Of a stretch of 64,000 nt of DNA, positions 43,711 to 52,708 are shown piece by piece. The notes beneath the pieces were generated by a model. It ran no database searches. It was not told the origin of the DNA and was given only the letters and a program-made list of their open reading frames with translations. The stretch lies in NCBI RefSeq assembly GCF_910592395.1, contig NC_088314.1, positions 11,410,001-11,474,000 of the forward strand, written 5' to 3'. Every line of letters starts with the position of its first letter. The stretch's first letter is position 1. The DNA comes from Lineus longissimus. Its lineage: Eukaryota > Nemertea > Pilidiophora > Heteronemertea > Lineidae. The translations under genes and the position numbers were made by a program.

Positions 43711-44430
43711 ATTGGACTTTTCCCCTCCCCCCCCCTATGACGTTGACTCCCACCCCGGTGTCCCCACCAGTAGACCCCGACAGGGCGCTTGCCCTTCGAT
43801 CGGAGGTCCTGTCTCTTCTCGAGAAGCAGGCAGTGAGGTTGGTGGACAACCATTCCTCCAAGGGCTTTTACAGCCACGTCTTCTTGGTCCCCAAGAAGTC
43901 GGGGGAAGTGGCAGCTTGAATTGGTTCCTCCGGGTTCCCAGCTTCAAGATGGAGACAACCAGGTCAGTAGCAGTCGCGGTGCAGCCCAACGATTGGGCTA
44001 TCTCTCTGGACCTTCAGGACGCGTACCTACACGTCCCGGTCCATCCAGAGTTTCAGCCCTTCCTTCATTTCTTCTTCAAAGGAAAGGTTTATCAGTTTCA
44101 GGCCCTTCCTTTCGGCCTGGCTCTTCCTTTCGGCCTGGCTTCCGCTCTGCTGATTTTCACAACAGTCGTCAAGGCATTTGCCGCGCCTTTTCAAGGCATG
44201 GACTTAAAGCTCCATTGCTATCTCGACGACTGGCTGCTACGGCACCAGGCTCAATGCCGTCTGGGAAAGCAGGCAAAGTTTCTGCTCGTCACAACCAGAC
44301 AGGCAGGGTGGCTTTTAAATTGGGACTAATCCGAGCTGGACGCAGCTCAGAATTATGTCTTCGTGGGGGTGCGATTTCGCACACGAGAGGGCCTGATGTC
44401 CCCCCTCCGGACTGAATTCGCAAAATTCGG
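43596..44430 (+). pseudogene. DIRS reverse transcriptase, frameshifted
   Basis: RT similarity starts with EKQAVRLVDNHSSKGFYSHV and FLVPKKSGE in the frame ending 43919. It continues in another frame (43712-44329) with ISLDLQDAYLHVPVHP (first catalytic Asp), QALPFGL and YLDDWLLR (the catalytic Asp pair). The stretch ALPFGLALPFGL shows a small in-frame tandem duplication (CTTCCTTTCGGCCTGG twice). Further shifts follow near 44330. The catalytic core is present but not in one frame. Confidence 0.8.
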
Positions 44431-44639
44431 TCCTTGGTCGGGATTTTTCGCCGTCAGGATGGCGCTACAGCCTGACAATTTCTATCGCTGCTGGGACTGC
44501 TCAATTTTGCGGCGGACCAGGTTCCTTTCGGCCGCCTGTATTTACGCCCACTCCAGCTCCTCCTGCTGTCGAGTTGGCATCCATTCACCGAATCCCTTGA
44601 CCAGCGGATTTTTATCCCGAGGTCCCTTCTGGGGGAGGT

Positions 44640-45686
44640 GTGGAGTTTCTGGGGTTCGGAGATGGAGCTCCTCCGCCGAGTGCAGCTCAGTCCTCCGTCA
44701 CCTCAGATGTCCCTGTTCACGGACGCCTCCCTTTATGGTTGGGGCGCCAATTTGAACGAAGGGGACCTGACCACCAAGGGCACGTGGTCAGAGGAGGATG
44801 CACGTCTCTCGATCAATATCCTCGAGATGCAGGCTGTCATCCTGGCCGTAAGGGCCTTCACGTCTCATCTGAGGGGTCACAGGGTTTCTCTTTTCTCCGA
44901 CAATTCGACAGTGGTCGCTTATATTCGGAGACAGGGGGGACGAGATCCGACACATTGTGCCGTCTCACTTGGGAGCTCCTGCAGCTTTGTCGCCGCTTGG
45001 ATATCCAGCTCCTCCCCCGTCACATCCCCGGCAAGAGAAATATCTTGGCCGACGCCCTTTCCTGGTCTGACCGTCTGGTCCAGACAGAGTGGACCCTACA
45101 TCGCGAGGTGGTCTCTCGTCTGGGGGCCCTGTGGGATGCTCCGGTCGTGGACTTGTTCGCGACTCGGTTGAACAAGAGGTTCCCCTTGTACTACTCACCC
45201 CTCCCGGACGAGGAGGCCTTGGGAGTGGACAGCCTGTCGGCCTCCTGGGACGGCCTCAATGCTTATGCATACCCGCCAACCCCTCTGTTGCTACTGGTAC
45301 TCAACAAAGTGGCCAGTTCACGGGTCAGACTTTGTCTGATAGCACCGTGCTGGCCGAACCAGGCTTGGTTCCCGGTTCTGCTGGAGCTGCTGACGGATCA
45401 TCCCCGCTGCCTGCCGGCGTGGGACTGTCTGCTTTATCACCCGATCGGCCAGGTCTATCATCAAGACCCTTCTTTTTACAGGCTTCACGCCTGGAGGCTG
45501 TCGGGTATTTCCTCCGAGAGAGAGGCTTTTCGGAAGACGTTATCCATTAGATGGAAGTCGCCCAAACTCAGAGACAGTCTACCCTTGATTCATACGATAG
45601 CAAGTGGGCTGCCTTTCGAGACTGGTGTCGGGAGCACGGAGTTTCTCCGGTCGCTCCCTCTCTTCCCAACTTCCTCGACTTCTTGA
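44640..45686 (+). CDS. DIRS RNase H and methylase-like region
   Basis: Long open frames in two registers. The frame at 44638-45171 holds the RNase H part (LFTDASLYGWGANLNEGDLT, INILEMQAVILAVRAF, SLFSDNSTVVAYIRRQGG), with D, E and D residues in RNase H order. The frame at 44640-45686 continues with LLPRHIPGKRNILADALSW and then LFATRLNKRFPLYYSPLPDE and LIAPCWPNQAWFPVLLELL. That last segment is the part usually annotated as a Dam-like methylase in DIRS elements; I did not verify its catalytic motif. A one-base shift lies between the two parts near 44950. Confidence 0.7.
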   Translation: MEFLGFGDGAPPPSAAQSSVTSDVPVHGRLPLWLGRQFERRGPDHQGHVVRGGCTSLDQYPRDAGCHPGRKGLHVSSEGSQGFSFLRQFDSGRLYSETGGTRSDTLCRLTWELLQLCRRLDIQLLPRHIPGKRNILADALSWSDRLVQTEWTLHREVVSRLGALWDAPVVDLFATRLNKRFPLYYSPLPDEEALGVDSLSASWDGLNAYAYPPTPLLLLVLNKVASSRVRLCLIAPCWPNQAWFPVLLELLTDHPRCLPAWDCLLYHPIGQVYHQDPSFYRLHAWRLSGISSEREAFRKTLSIRWKSPKLRDSLPLIHTIASGLPFETGVGSTEFLRSLPLFPTSSTS

Positions 45687-47513
45687 ATTTCTATTCTCGG
45701 TCCCAAGGAGGATACCGCGGTGACGTCACGGCTTTTCCAAGATGGCGCTGCATATTGTAAACAAACTCGATCCACGACCAAGGGAAAATCAAGTCATCAA
45801 AAAAGTTAGATTTTTCGCATCAAATCAGAGTTATTAGTACTTTTCTGCTATGAAATAAGTCTTCAGACAATAAGCTATCATTTGAATAATGAAAAGTGCT
45901 GTTTTGATGGGGAAAAATAGGGTTTTTTAAACCAAATAGCCGGGCACCGATCTTCCAAAATTATTGATGGTTTCAAAACAGTCTCCCAGATATGGGGCAA
46001 TCTCTTCATTATCATAATGGGATTTGGAGGCATGTTTACAGATTTTACAAGTTCGAGACCTGTAATACCTAAAACTCGCATAGATCCCCATAGATCCCCT
46101 CTATTTGTCGAGTTAGCGCCCCTGTAAGATCATGCATTTTCGGACACTAGAACGAAATCTTCCTGCGGATATCGCGGTTTCCGTGATGATTTAAGGAGAA
46201 ATTGACTGTTCTTAGAGTTGTATGGGACAGAAATGAGTTCATACTTCATGAATACATGAATATATTATGATATGGGCGGGCTTCTAAGTCAAAACAATAA
46301 CAAACTCAACTGCATCTCTACTGTATATTGCGTAGTGCATTGCCTAGTGTATTTCGTAGTGTATTTTAGCGGAGACATTATTTCCGCACTTTGGCCACGC
46401 CAAACGTCTTTTTTATTCGTGGAAGTTAATCTGCTCTGTAAATTTTATTTTACACAGGAAGAATCCATACTAGGTATTGCAATATTTCATGTCTATTGGT
46501 GTTTTTGTGTACAAAAGCACACCAGACAGTGAGACGTGGAAATGTGTTCAGTACTGGTGCTGTCAGTAGACTGAATCTGATTGGCCATAGCGATCACTAA
46601 TATGGGTCGGGATCACGTGATGTGATGTCACCGCGGTATCCTCCTTGTCTCGGTCCGGAAGTTTTCGGTTCAGGGAGTGAAAGGTTATCGCTCCGCCGTT
46701 TCGGTCACCTAAAGCTGACTGAATCGTGGCAACCGTCTTGGGATGATGCTGTTTCATCTTTGCTTCGCAATATGTCTTTGGAGCGTCCTCGCTCCATTCA
46801 GCACTCTCCCAAGTGGGACCTCTCGGTGGTCTTAAGGGCTCTCATGAAATTTCCATTTGAGCCCATGCATCAGGCAGATTTTAAACATCTGACCTTTCAG
46901 ACCGTTTTTCTGGTGGCTTTGGCCACGGCACAGCGGCGGTCTGAGCTCCATGCTTTAGCCTTTGATAAATTGGCTTTCGCTGAGAGGGGCGCGGTCCTAG
47001 AATTTGTCCCAGGCTTTCTGGCTAAAAACCAGGCGCCGCACACCTCCAGGCGCCCGGTTTTTATCCCCTCGTTATCCGCTACAGTCATTAGAGACCTTCC
47101 GGACAGAACTCTCTGTCCTGTTCGGGCATTGAAGTTCTATTCTAATAAGACTTAAGGAGCCTGATGTTCGCCTAGGCAGGAAGCGCCTCTTTTTGTCTTG
47201 TAGAGAGGGGTTTACTAGGGAGATAGCTGCAGCCACGGTCGCCAGATGGTTGGTGGCCACCATCCGGATGGCTTATTCTGTGACACTCGTTTCTCCAGAG
47301 CTTCGACGCCTGGGCGCCATTACAGCCAACGAGATTCTGGCCATCTCTACTTTGTGGGCCGAGTATAAGGGAGTGGCGCTGAACGAGGTTTTAGATGCGG
47401 CTACGTCGAGTTCTCACTCTACCTTCTCCCAGTATTATATGCGCGATTGTTCCACGTTGACAGACGGTATGCTGTCTCTTGGTCCAGTTGTCGCTGCTCA
47501 GCACTTGGTCTAG
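45551..47513 (+). pseudogene. DIRS tyrosine recombinase, interrupted and catalytically altered
   Basis: The core-binding domain (QSTDSYDSKW-like region: LDSYDSKWAAFRDWCREHG) is open from 45551; an in-frame TAG immediately precedes it, within the homologous run LEAVGYFLRERGFSEDVI. A MITE splits the gene at 45704-46647. After it the frame resumes with shifts. The catalytic domain has ALATAQRRSELHAL with the first Arg. The usual HxxR box is replaced by NEIL (AITANEILAISTLW). The Tyr region is FSQYYMRD. Loss of His and Arg, plus the insertion and shifts, make it inactive. Confidence 0.75.
45704..46647. mobile_element. 944-bp MITE with 26-bp TIRs and 9-bp target duplication
   Basis: TIRs CAAGGAGGATACCGCGGTGA + CGTCAC and their reverse complement (one mismatch) bound the element. 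The 9-bp TCTCGGTCC is duplicated at 45695-45703 and 46648-46656. A 9-bp duplication is typical of Mutator-like elements. The TIR includes a CRE-like GTGACGTCAC and SacII palindrome CCGCGG. A YY1-like CCAAGATGGCGC lies at about 45738. No transposase is encoded. It inserted into the recombinase gene after the DIRS element landed. Confidence 0.9.
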
Positions 47514-48314
47514 GTGTTTCCCTGGGGGGGGGGTTGTTTCATAGACTATCGCCGGGTCTTCGGGCCTGCGTGTTAGGCCCGTCCAGCTGTCCTAATGTTC
47601 AGTCGCCTAGGACTTTTGAGAGTTAGTCAGTGAGGCCGCTCCATGTTATTCTGGGGCGCGCTCTCATTCTTTAAAAAAAAAAAAAAAAATTTTTCCACAT
47701 TGTGTCTCTTGACGAAATGTGCTGAGCTTATACCGTGTTGAGGTGGTTTTGTCCCCGTCTAGGAGGGGATGGGTTTCCCAGTTATGCTTCCCTTTGTTTT
47801 CAAAGGGTCTGTTGACCTCTAGCCCAGGTTTTCCCCAAGCATTCTTTCTCTGGGTCCCCTGGGTCTCACCTGTTGGGTTCTGCTGCGCAGCTTTGGAGAC
47901 AGTTCACTTCACTACATGGTAAGTCACCGTTTACCTCTTTCCTTCGGTTGTGAGTATTCGATGCAAAAGTCTGACCTGGGTAGAGTATGAACGACATAAA
48001 ATTTCCATTTCCTGTGGAAATGCCATTTTATTAGTTCATACCTACCTAGGTCAGACTACCCGCCCTGCCTGTACCCACAGCAACGGGACTTACTCGGTGC
48101 GCTAGAGTAATTAGTGCTAGTGATGGCGGCTAACACGAGGCAGAGGCTGTAAAGGGGCGCCGCCTAGGTGTAGCTAAGCGAACTAGCTAAGAGTTTTCTA
48201 TTATAAATAGATTAATTCTTTCTCGGGTGTCTCCGAATAGAGTACACATGCAAAAGTCTGACCTGGGTAGGTATGAACTAATAAAATGACATTTCCACAG
48301 GAAATGGAAATTTT

Positions 48315-48763
48315 GGATACTAGCAGTCAAAGGCACAGGGGCAGGTCTACGGGGGTCTCTCGAAAAAGGCGTACAGTATTTTATAGTAATTGAGGTCGTT
48401 AATCAGACCAAGTTTGGGTTATGCAGCTGACCCAAAGATAAGAAGTCTGTCATATGATAATTATGTCATAAAGAAAGTATAAAATAACACAACTTTGGTA
48501 GATCAACATAGAAGTTAGTTGAGACTAGCTTTCGACACTACTGGGTTTCCTTCAAGGTCTGCCAGAAAAATATTTAACACAGCATTAAATACAAACAAGC
48601 GATTGTTGACAGAACTTGAGAGCACAAAAATGACATGGGTATTATTACAGTAGGAACTAGGAAATAAAAGGTACAAATGAAAAGAAAATGTGCTTGCTCA
48701 TTATAGGATGAAAGACAATAATACAAACTAGAAATATATAACGCAATTGGGGCAAATTGCGAA
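48315..48763. other. Spacer after DIRS
   Basis: No gene recognised. AT-rich sequence. Confidence 0.4.
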
Positions 48764-49770
48764 TGTATGCCCCCGCTCACACCACAAAAGTTTGAAGTGT
48801 GTCAAACCTCTAGTTCTTCAGTTAACAATCGGAATACCAAAATCTAAGTAGGCTGCTGGCAGCCATATTGGATTTTGGAACACGCCCAAAATTGATAGAG
48901 AGCATCCCCTGAATGACCATTGCACCACAAAAGTTTGAAGTGTGTCAAACCTCTAGTTCTTCAGTTAACAATCGGAATACCAAAATCTAAGTTGGCTGCT
49001 GGCAGCCATATTGAATTTTGGGTCAGGCCCAAAATCGACAGGGAACCTCCCCTACACAACCTCATCACACCACATAAGTTTCAGGTCTGTCACTCACTTG
49101 GTTCTTGAGTTACAGGTCGGAATGCGAAAAACCAAGTCGGGCCTGGCAGCCATCTTGGATTTCAGATCGGGCCCAAAATGGATAGGGAACCTCCCCTACA
49201 CTAGGTAATAACACCACATAAGTTTCAGGTCTGTCACTCACTCGGTTCTTAATTTACGGGGCGGAATACAAATCACCAAGTCGGGGACCTGGTGGCCATC
49301 TTTGATTTCGGGTCTGGCCCAAAATCGATAGGGAACCTCCCCTACCATAGACCATTACACCACAAAAGTTTGAAGACTGTTGGACCTCTGGTTCTCCAGT
49401 TAACGAGCGGAATGCCAAAATATAAGATGGTGGCTGGCGGCCATCTTTGATTTCGGGTTGGGCCCAAAATCGATAGGGAACCTTCCCTACCATAGACCAT
49501 CACACCACAAAAGTTTGAAGACTGTTGGACCTCTGGTTCTCTAGTAAACGAGCGGAATGCTAAAATCTAAGATGGCGGCTGGCGGCCATATTGGATTTTG
49601 GAACGCGCCAAAAACCAATAGGGACCCTTTGACACACTAGGCCTACACCCCCTAAAAAGCAAGGGGTTCTTGAGTTATAGTCTGGAATTCAGTCCGGCGG
49701 ACGTGGACGCGGTGGCGGCGGCCGGAAACCACCCAAGTACATAATGCCCCCACTTTAGTGGGGGCATAAT
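48764..49770 (+). repeat. Family C: mobile-looking repeat with six ~145-bp monomers
   Basis: Monomers starting with ACCACAWAAGTTTSA occur at 48781, 48924, 49069, 49213, 49359 and 49504 (spacing 143-146). Each has a 'ggcggccatcttggatttcgg' block and 'cccaaaatcgatagggaacc'. The array is flanked by GTATGCCCCCGCT on the left and by TAATGCCCCCACTTTAGTGG + GGGCATAATA on the right, so the CCCC tips look like element ends; the right tip folds as a hairpin. No protein is encoded. Confidence 0.85.
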
Positions 49771-49918
49771 AAGGTGAAACCATGAATAAATAACAATGAA
49801 TGTACCACTATATTTTTGTTACATTTTTCAAATTTTTGGTTTACAAAATGATGAATTTCATGACTTCCGTTGATCTGATCATAAAACCGCTTCAACATCG
49901 AAAATAAGGGGTCTTTTT

Positions 49919-50684
49919 GGTTCACCGAGGGGAGTCTATACAATAGCACAGTGTCCCTCGTTCGTCGACATCTGTATCCTGTTTTGGGTTTTGATTTGAA
50001 CTAGTTTTCAAGGTCACAGAGGTCAAATGGCGTAAATTGTCCATTTGAGTGTAACTATGGCATGTTTCCTAACCGATATAGCTAAGAACTTATAATTTAG
50101 TACTCATGACTCCCTACATCATATAACCTCTGACACCAAATTTCGATCTGATCTGATCCTCAACTTGGCCACCAGGGGGCCAGAAGTGGAAACATAAAAA
50201 GTGTGATATCTCTCTTATGAGTGACTCGTTTTCGATAAAATTTGTATGATAGGTTCTCCTTGCAAGGATACATCATATATCATGCGAGTTTTTGATTTGA
50301 CCTAGTTTTCAAGGTCACAGAGGTCAAATGGCGTAAATTTCTTGTTTGAGTGTAACTATGGCACAAAGCCATGAACTTGAAATTTGGTACACATGACTCC
50401 CTATGAAATGTAACTTCTAAAAACCGAATTTCGAGCTGATCTGATTCTCTACTTTGCCACCAGGAGGCCAAAACTAAATTAGATAAAAAGTGCAATATCA
50501 TGCTTTTTAGTGACTTCTTTGCGATGATATTTTGATGGTAGGTACCCCAAGCAACGCCTCATCTCATGTCATACCGACTTTGGTTTGACCTACATACTAT
50601 AAATGTAACATGTTTCTTAACCAGACTGAATTCCTAACCACCAAATATCTATGCGGTGAGCAAAATGGCCCCTGGCCGTTTTAT
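49919..50684 (+). repeat. Family R copy 5, short
   Basis: It begins GGTTCACCGAGGGGAGTCTA, with a short CGTCG head, two monomers (CCACCAGGGGGC exact at 50169; a CCACCAGGAGGC variant near 50457) and two exact DR3 sites (50011-50025 and 50312-50326). It ends with GGTGAGCAAAATGGCCCCTG at 50655-50684. It is the most compact copy with both ends present, so it is a useful reference for the family structure. Confidence 0.88.
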
Positions 50685-50969
50685 TTTAACAAAATAAGTC
50701 CATTTGAAAGTCTTAGCTCCACATATTCACTGCACTACGGCCCCTGAACATGAGCTTTTTCTGTTGAATTTCGCGGGTTTCCCACGCATTGCTTTGGATT
50801 ACGCACAGTTTTTTTTTTTCCATTGCTGTGCAGATCACGCTGGGTTGACATATTCGACCAGCAGGGTCATTTGCATATATTATGATTATGACAAAATGTT
50901 GATTTCCCAATATCCCACAATCCATTGCAAGAACAGTGAATATATTGTGGATAATTTTGGTTGTTGGCT

Positions 50970-51050
50970 AGCTGCTTCGGTGGCCTAGTGGATATACTCT
51001 ACGACTAACACACAGTAGACCTGAGTTCCTTTCCACCTGCGGGTCATTTT
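50970..51050 (+). repeat. tRNA-derived SINE head
   Basis: TGGCCTAGTGG at 50981-50991 is a perfect Pol III A box (TRGYnnARnGG type). A diverged B-box-like GACCTGAGTTCC follows at ~51018. This resembles the head of a tRNA-derived SINE. It is not a working tRNA: the cloverleaf arms do not pair well. Confidence 0.55.
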
Positions 51051-52708
51051 ATTCTCTTTTGCAAAAAAATATTCTATATTTTTTGGGGCACTCACCGAGG
51101 TCATGAAATCACATTTTGCATGATTCAGGTAAACGGAAGGAACAAAATAGAGCTGGAATTGAAGCCCTTGCCGTTGGCCATGCTCACAAAACGATCCCCT
51201 TCCATGAATCGCAGCGACAGCGCATGGTGCAGCCAGATCACCTGCAGGAAAATCAGCTTTAACCATGGTGATTTGGACCGCAACTTCAGCTTCAAACGTC
51301 TCATTCCAAAATGCACTTGTTTGCAAAAGCGGATAATGTAATCCAATTAAACACACAATTGACAAAAATGATCAGAATCCTTCCATGGTTGACTGCACAG
51401 GAAATGTTTTATATACTCATGTGAAATCTCACTTGTGCCAACTTCTCAGTGGTTAAACAGGACAAAGAGGAAGCATTCCCAGCATCTAATTTTATTCACA
51501 GTTGAACACAAATACGAAAATTACAAAATGAATGCATTAAATGTTAATCTTCGACTGTGAAAAAAAATAAAAATGTTAAAGATTGCTTCCTCTTTTTCTT
51601 TGCACTGTTCAACCAATGAAAGGTTGGCGCTAGTCAGATTTCGCACGAGTCAATAAAATCTGTCCTCCGCAGTCAACAAAGGAAGGGTGTCAAATTAATC
51701 GAGAGAGCTTGCTCTTCAAGCATAGATGTTTGAGGTAAATGCCAAAATTATAAGAGATATTAACCTTTTTGCAAGTGTAACATTTTTATTGAGCCATTCT
51801 GTTGTAAGTTTTTGTTCTGCCATATGGCGTAAGGATAGGAAAAAAGCCTCGCGGCATAGAGAGTCTCATATTGTTAAGGTCGATCTGTAGTCCAGGGGTT
51901 TTCCCCAAGGCAAGCACATTCCAAGCTACCCATTGGAGTGTAACATAATGAATCATAACTGCCTAGACTCTGTTCGTCGATTTTAGGCAGAGTCAGTGCT
52001 CGAGGAACTTTTATTAATGCCTAACTGCAACCCTGAAATGTGACAGCAATTATAGGCCTTGGTTTTCAATAGTCCGCTGATTTGCGCATAATATTTCAAA
52101 AACGCACTCTAGTGGACTTATGTTGTAAAAAGTAAACAAACTGACATGAATGATAAAGTTTCAAAATGTCAAGCATTTTTTCTCCAGTTTTACAAAACAT
52201 TTTTCAAATGTTGAAAATATAAATGTGCTGGTAACCAACTGGTGCTTGTACATATAACTGCAGATTTGTGGTTTTTCAAGTAGATTTTCTTGAAATTTCC
52301 AAAATCATGAAAATATGTGGAGAAATCATTTTGCATCATTATAATTTTGTTAATAATCAGCGGTTATATGGACATGCACTGAGAATGACTGCGTCCTTTC
52401 CAACAGAGTATGCTTAGATGCGACATAGCATGTTGACATAAAATTGATCAAGGTGATTTTTTGACCTTCCCAAAAAAGTCATTTTTCTGGGTTTTCTAGA
52501 AATACGATCCAGTTATTTAGGGGAGACTTCACTTAGATGCTTCATATACGCATCGTACCGTACCATAAATTGTTGAAAATCATTGTCATCAATGAATGAG
52601 GGTCCGGCACATGTTATCCGCTGCGCGGCGCTGCAATCGATCGTACCGAAGTGCTCGTCTGTGACCTTCCATCCAGTTCTTTGTAATCTTTTGTTTTCTT
52701 TGTCAAAT
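51051..52708. other. CPT2 intron, unassigned, possible ISL2EU left end
   Basis: Contains unrecognised open frames on both strands at 50985-51365. The CpG-rich block GCTGCGCGGCGCTGCAATCG near 52620 lies just upstream of the nuclease gene and is a plausible promoter for it. I could not place the transposon's left terminus. Confidence 0.4.

Larger units (their letters stand above)
42737..48314 (+). mobile_element. DIRS-type tyrosine-recombinase retrotransposon, interrupted by a MITE
   Basis: Inverted terminal repeats: the left one from 42737 (TTTTATGTCGTTCATACTCT...) through about 42900, and its reverse complement from about 48105 to 48314. They share the CTACACCTAGGCGGCGCCCC block. An internal complementary region at about 47962-48060 carries both outer edges joined (GGTAGAGTATGAACGACATA... 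and ...GAAATGCCATTTTATTAGTT). Between them lie a gag-like region, RT, RNase H, a methylase-like region and a tyrosine recombinase. These are hallmarks of DIRS elements. No target duplication is expected. Several frameshifts and a 944-bp insertion show that it is dead. Confidence 0.88.

Noticed and set aside
42902-43877. Many long overlapping open frames on both strands in the GC-rich part of the DIRS element
   Set aside because: They are shadows produced by high GC content. Only the plus-strand frames with RT, RNase H and recombinase motifs are supported.
48781-49646. Possible CRISPR-like array of six regular repeats
   Set aside because: The monomers are contiguous ~145-bp tandem units without short repeats and unique spacers, in animal DNA; this is a minisatellite.
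50970-51050. Possible tRNA gene with a perfect A box
   Set aside because: The acceptor and anticodon stems do not pair and the B box is poor, so it is a SINE-like relic. The same applies to 58920-59003.
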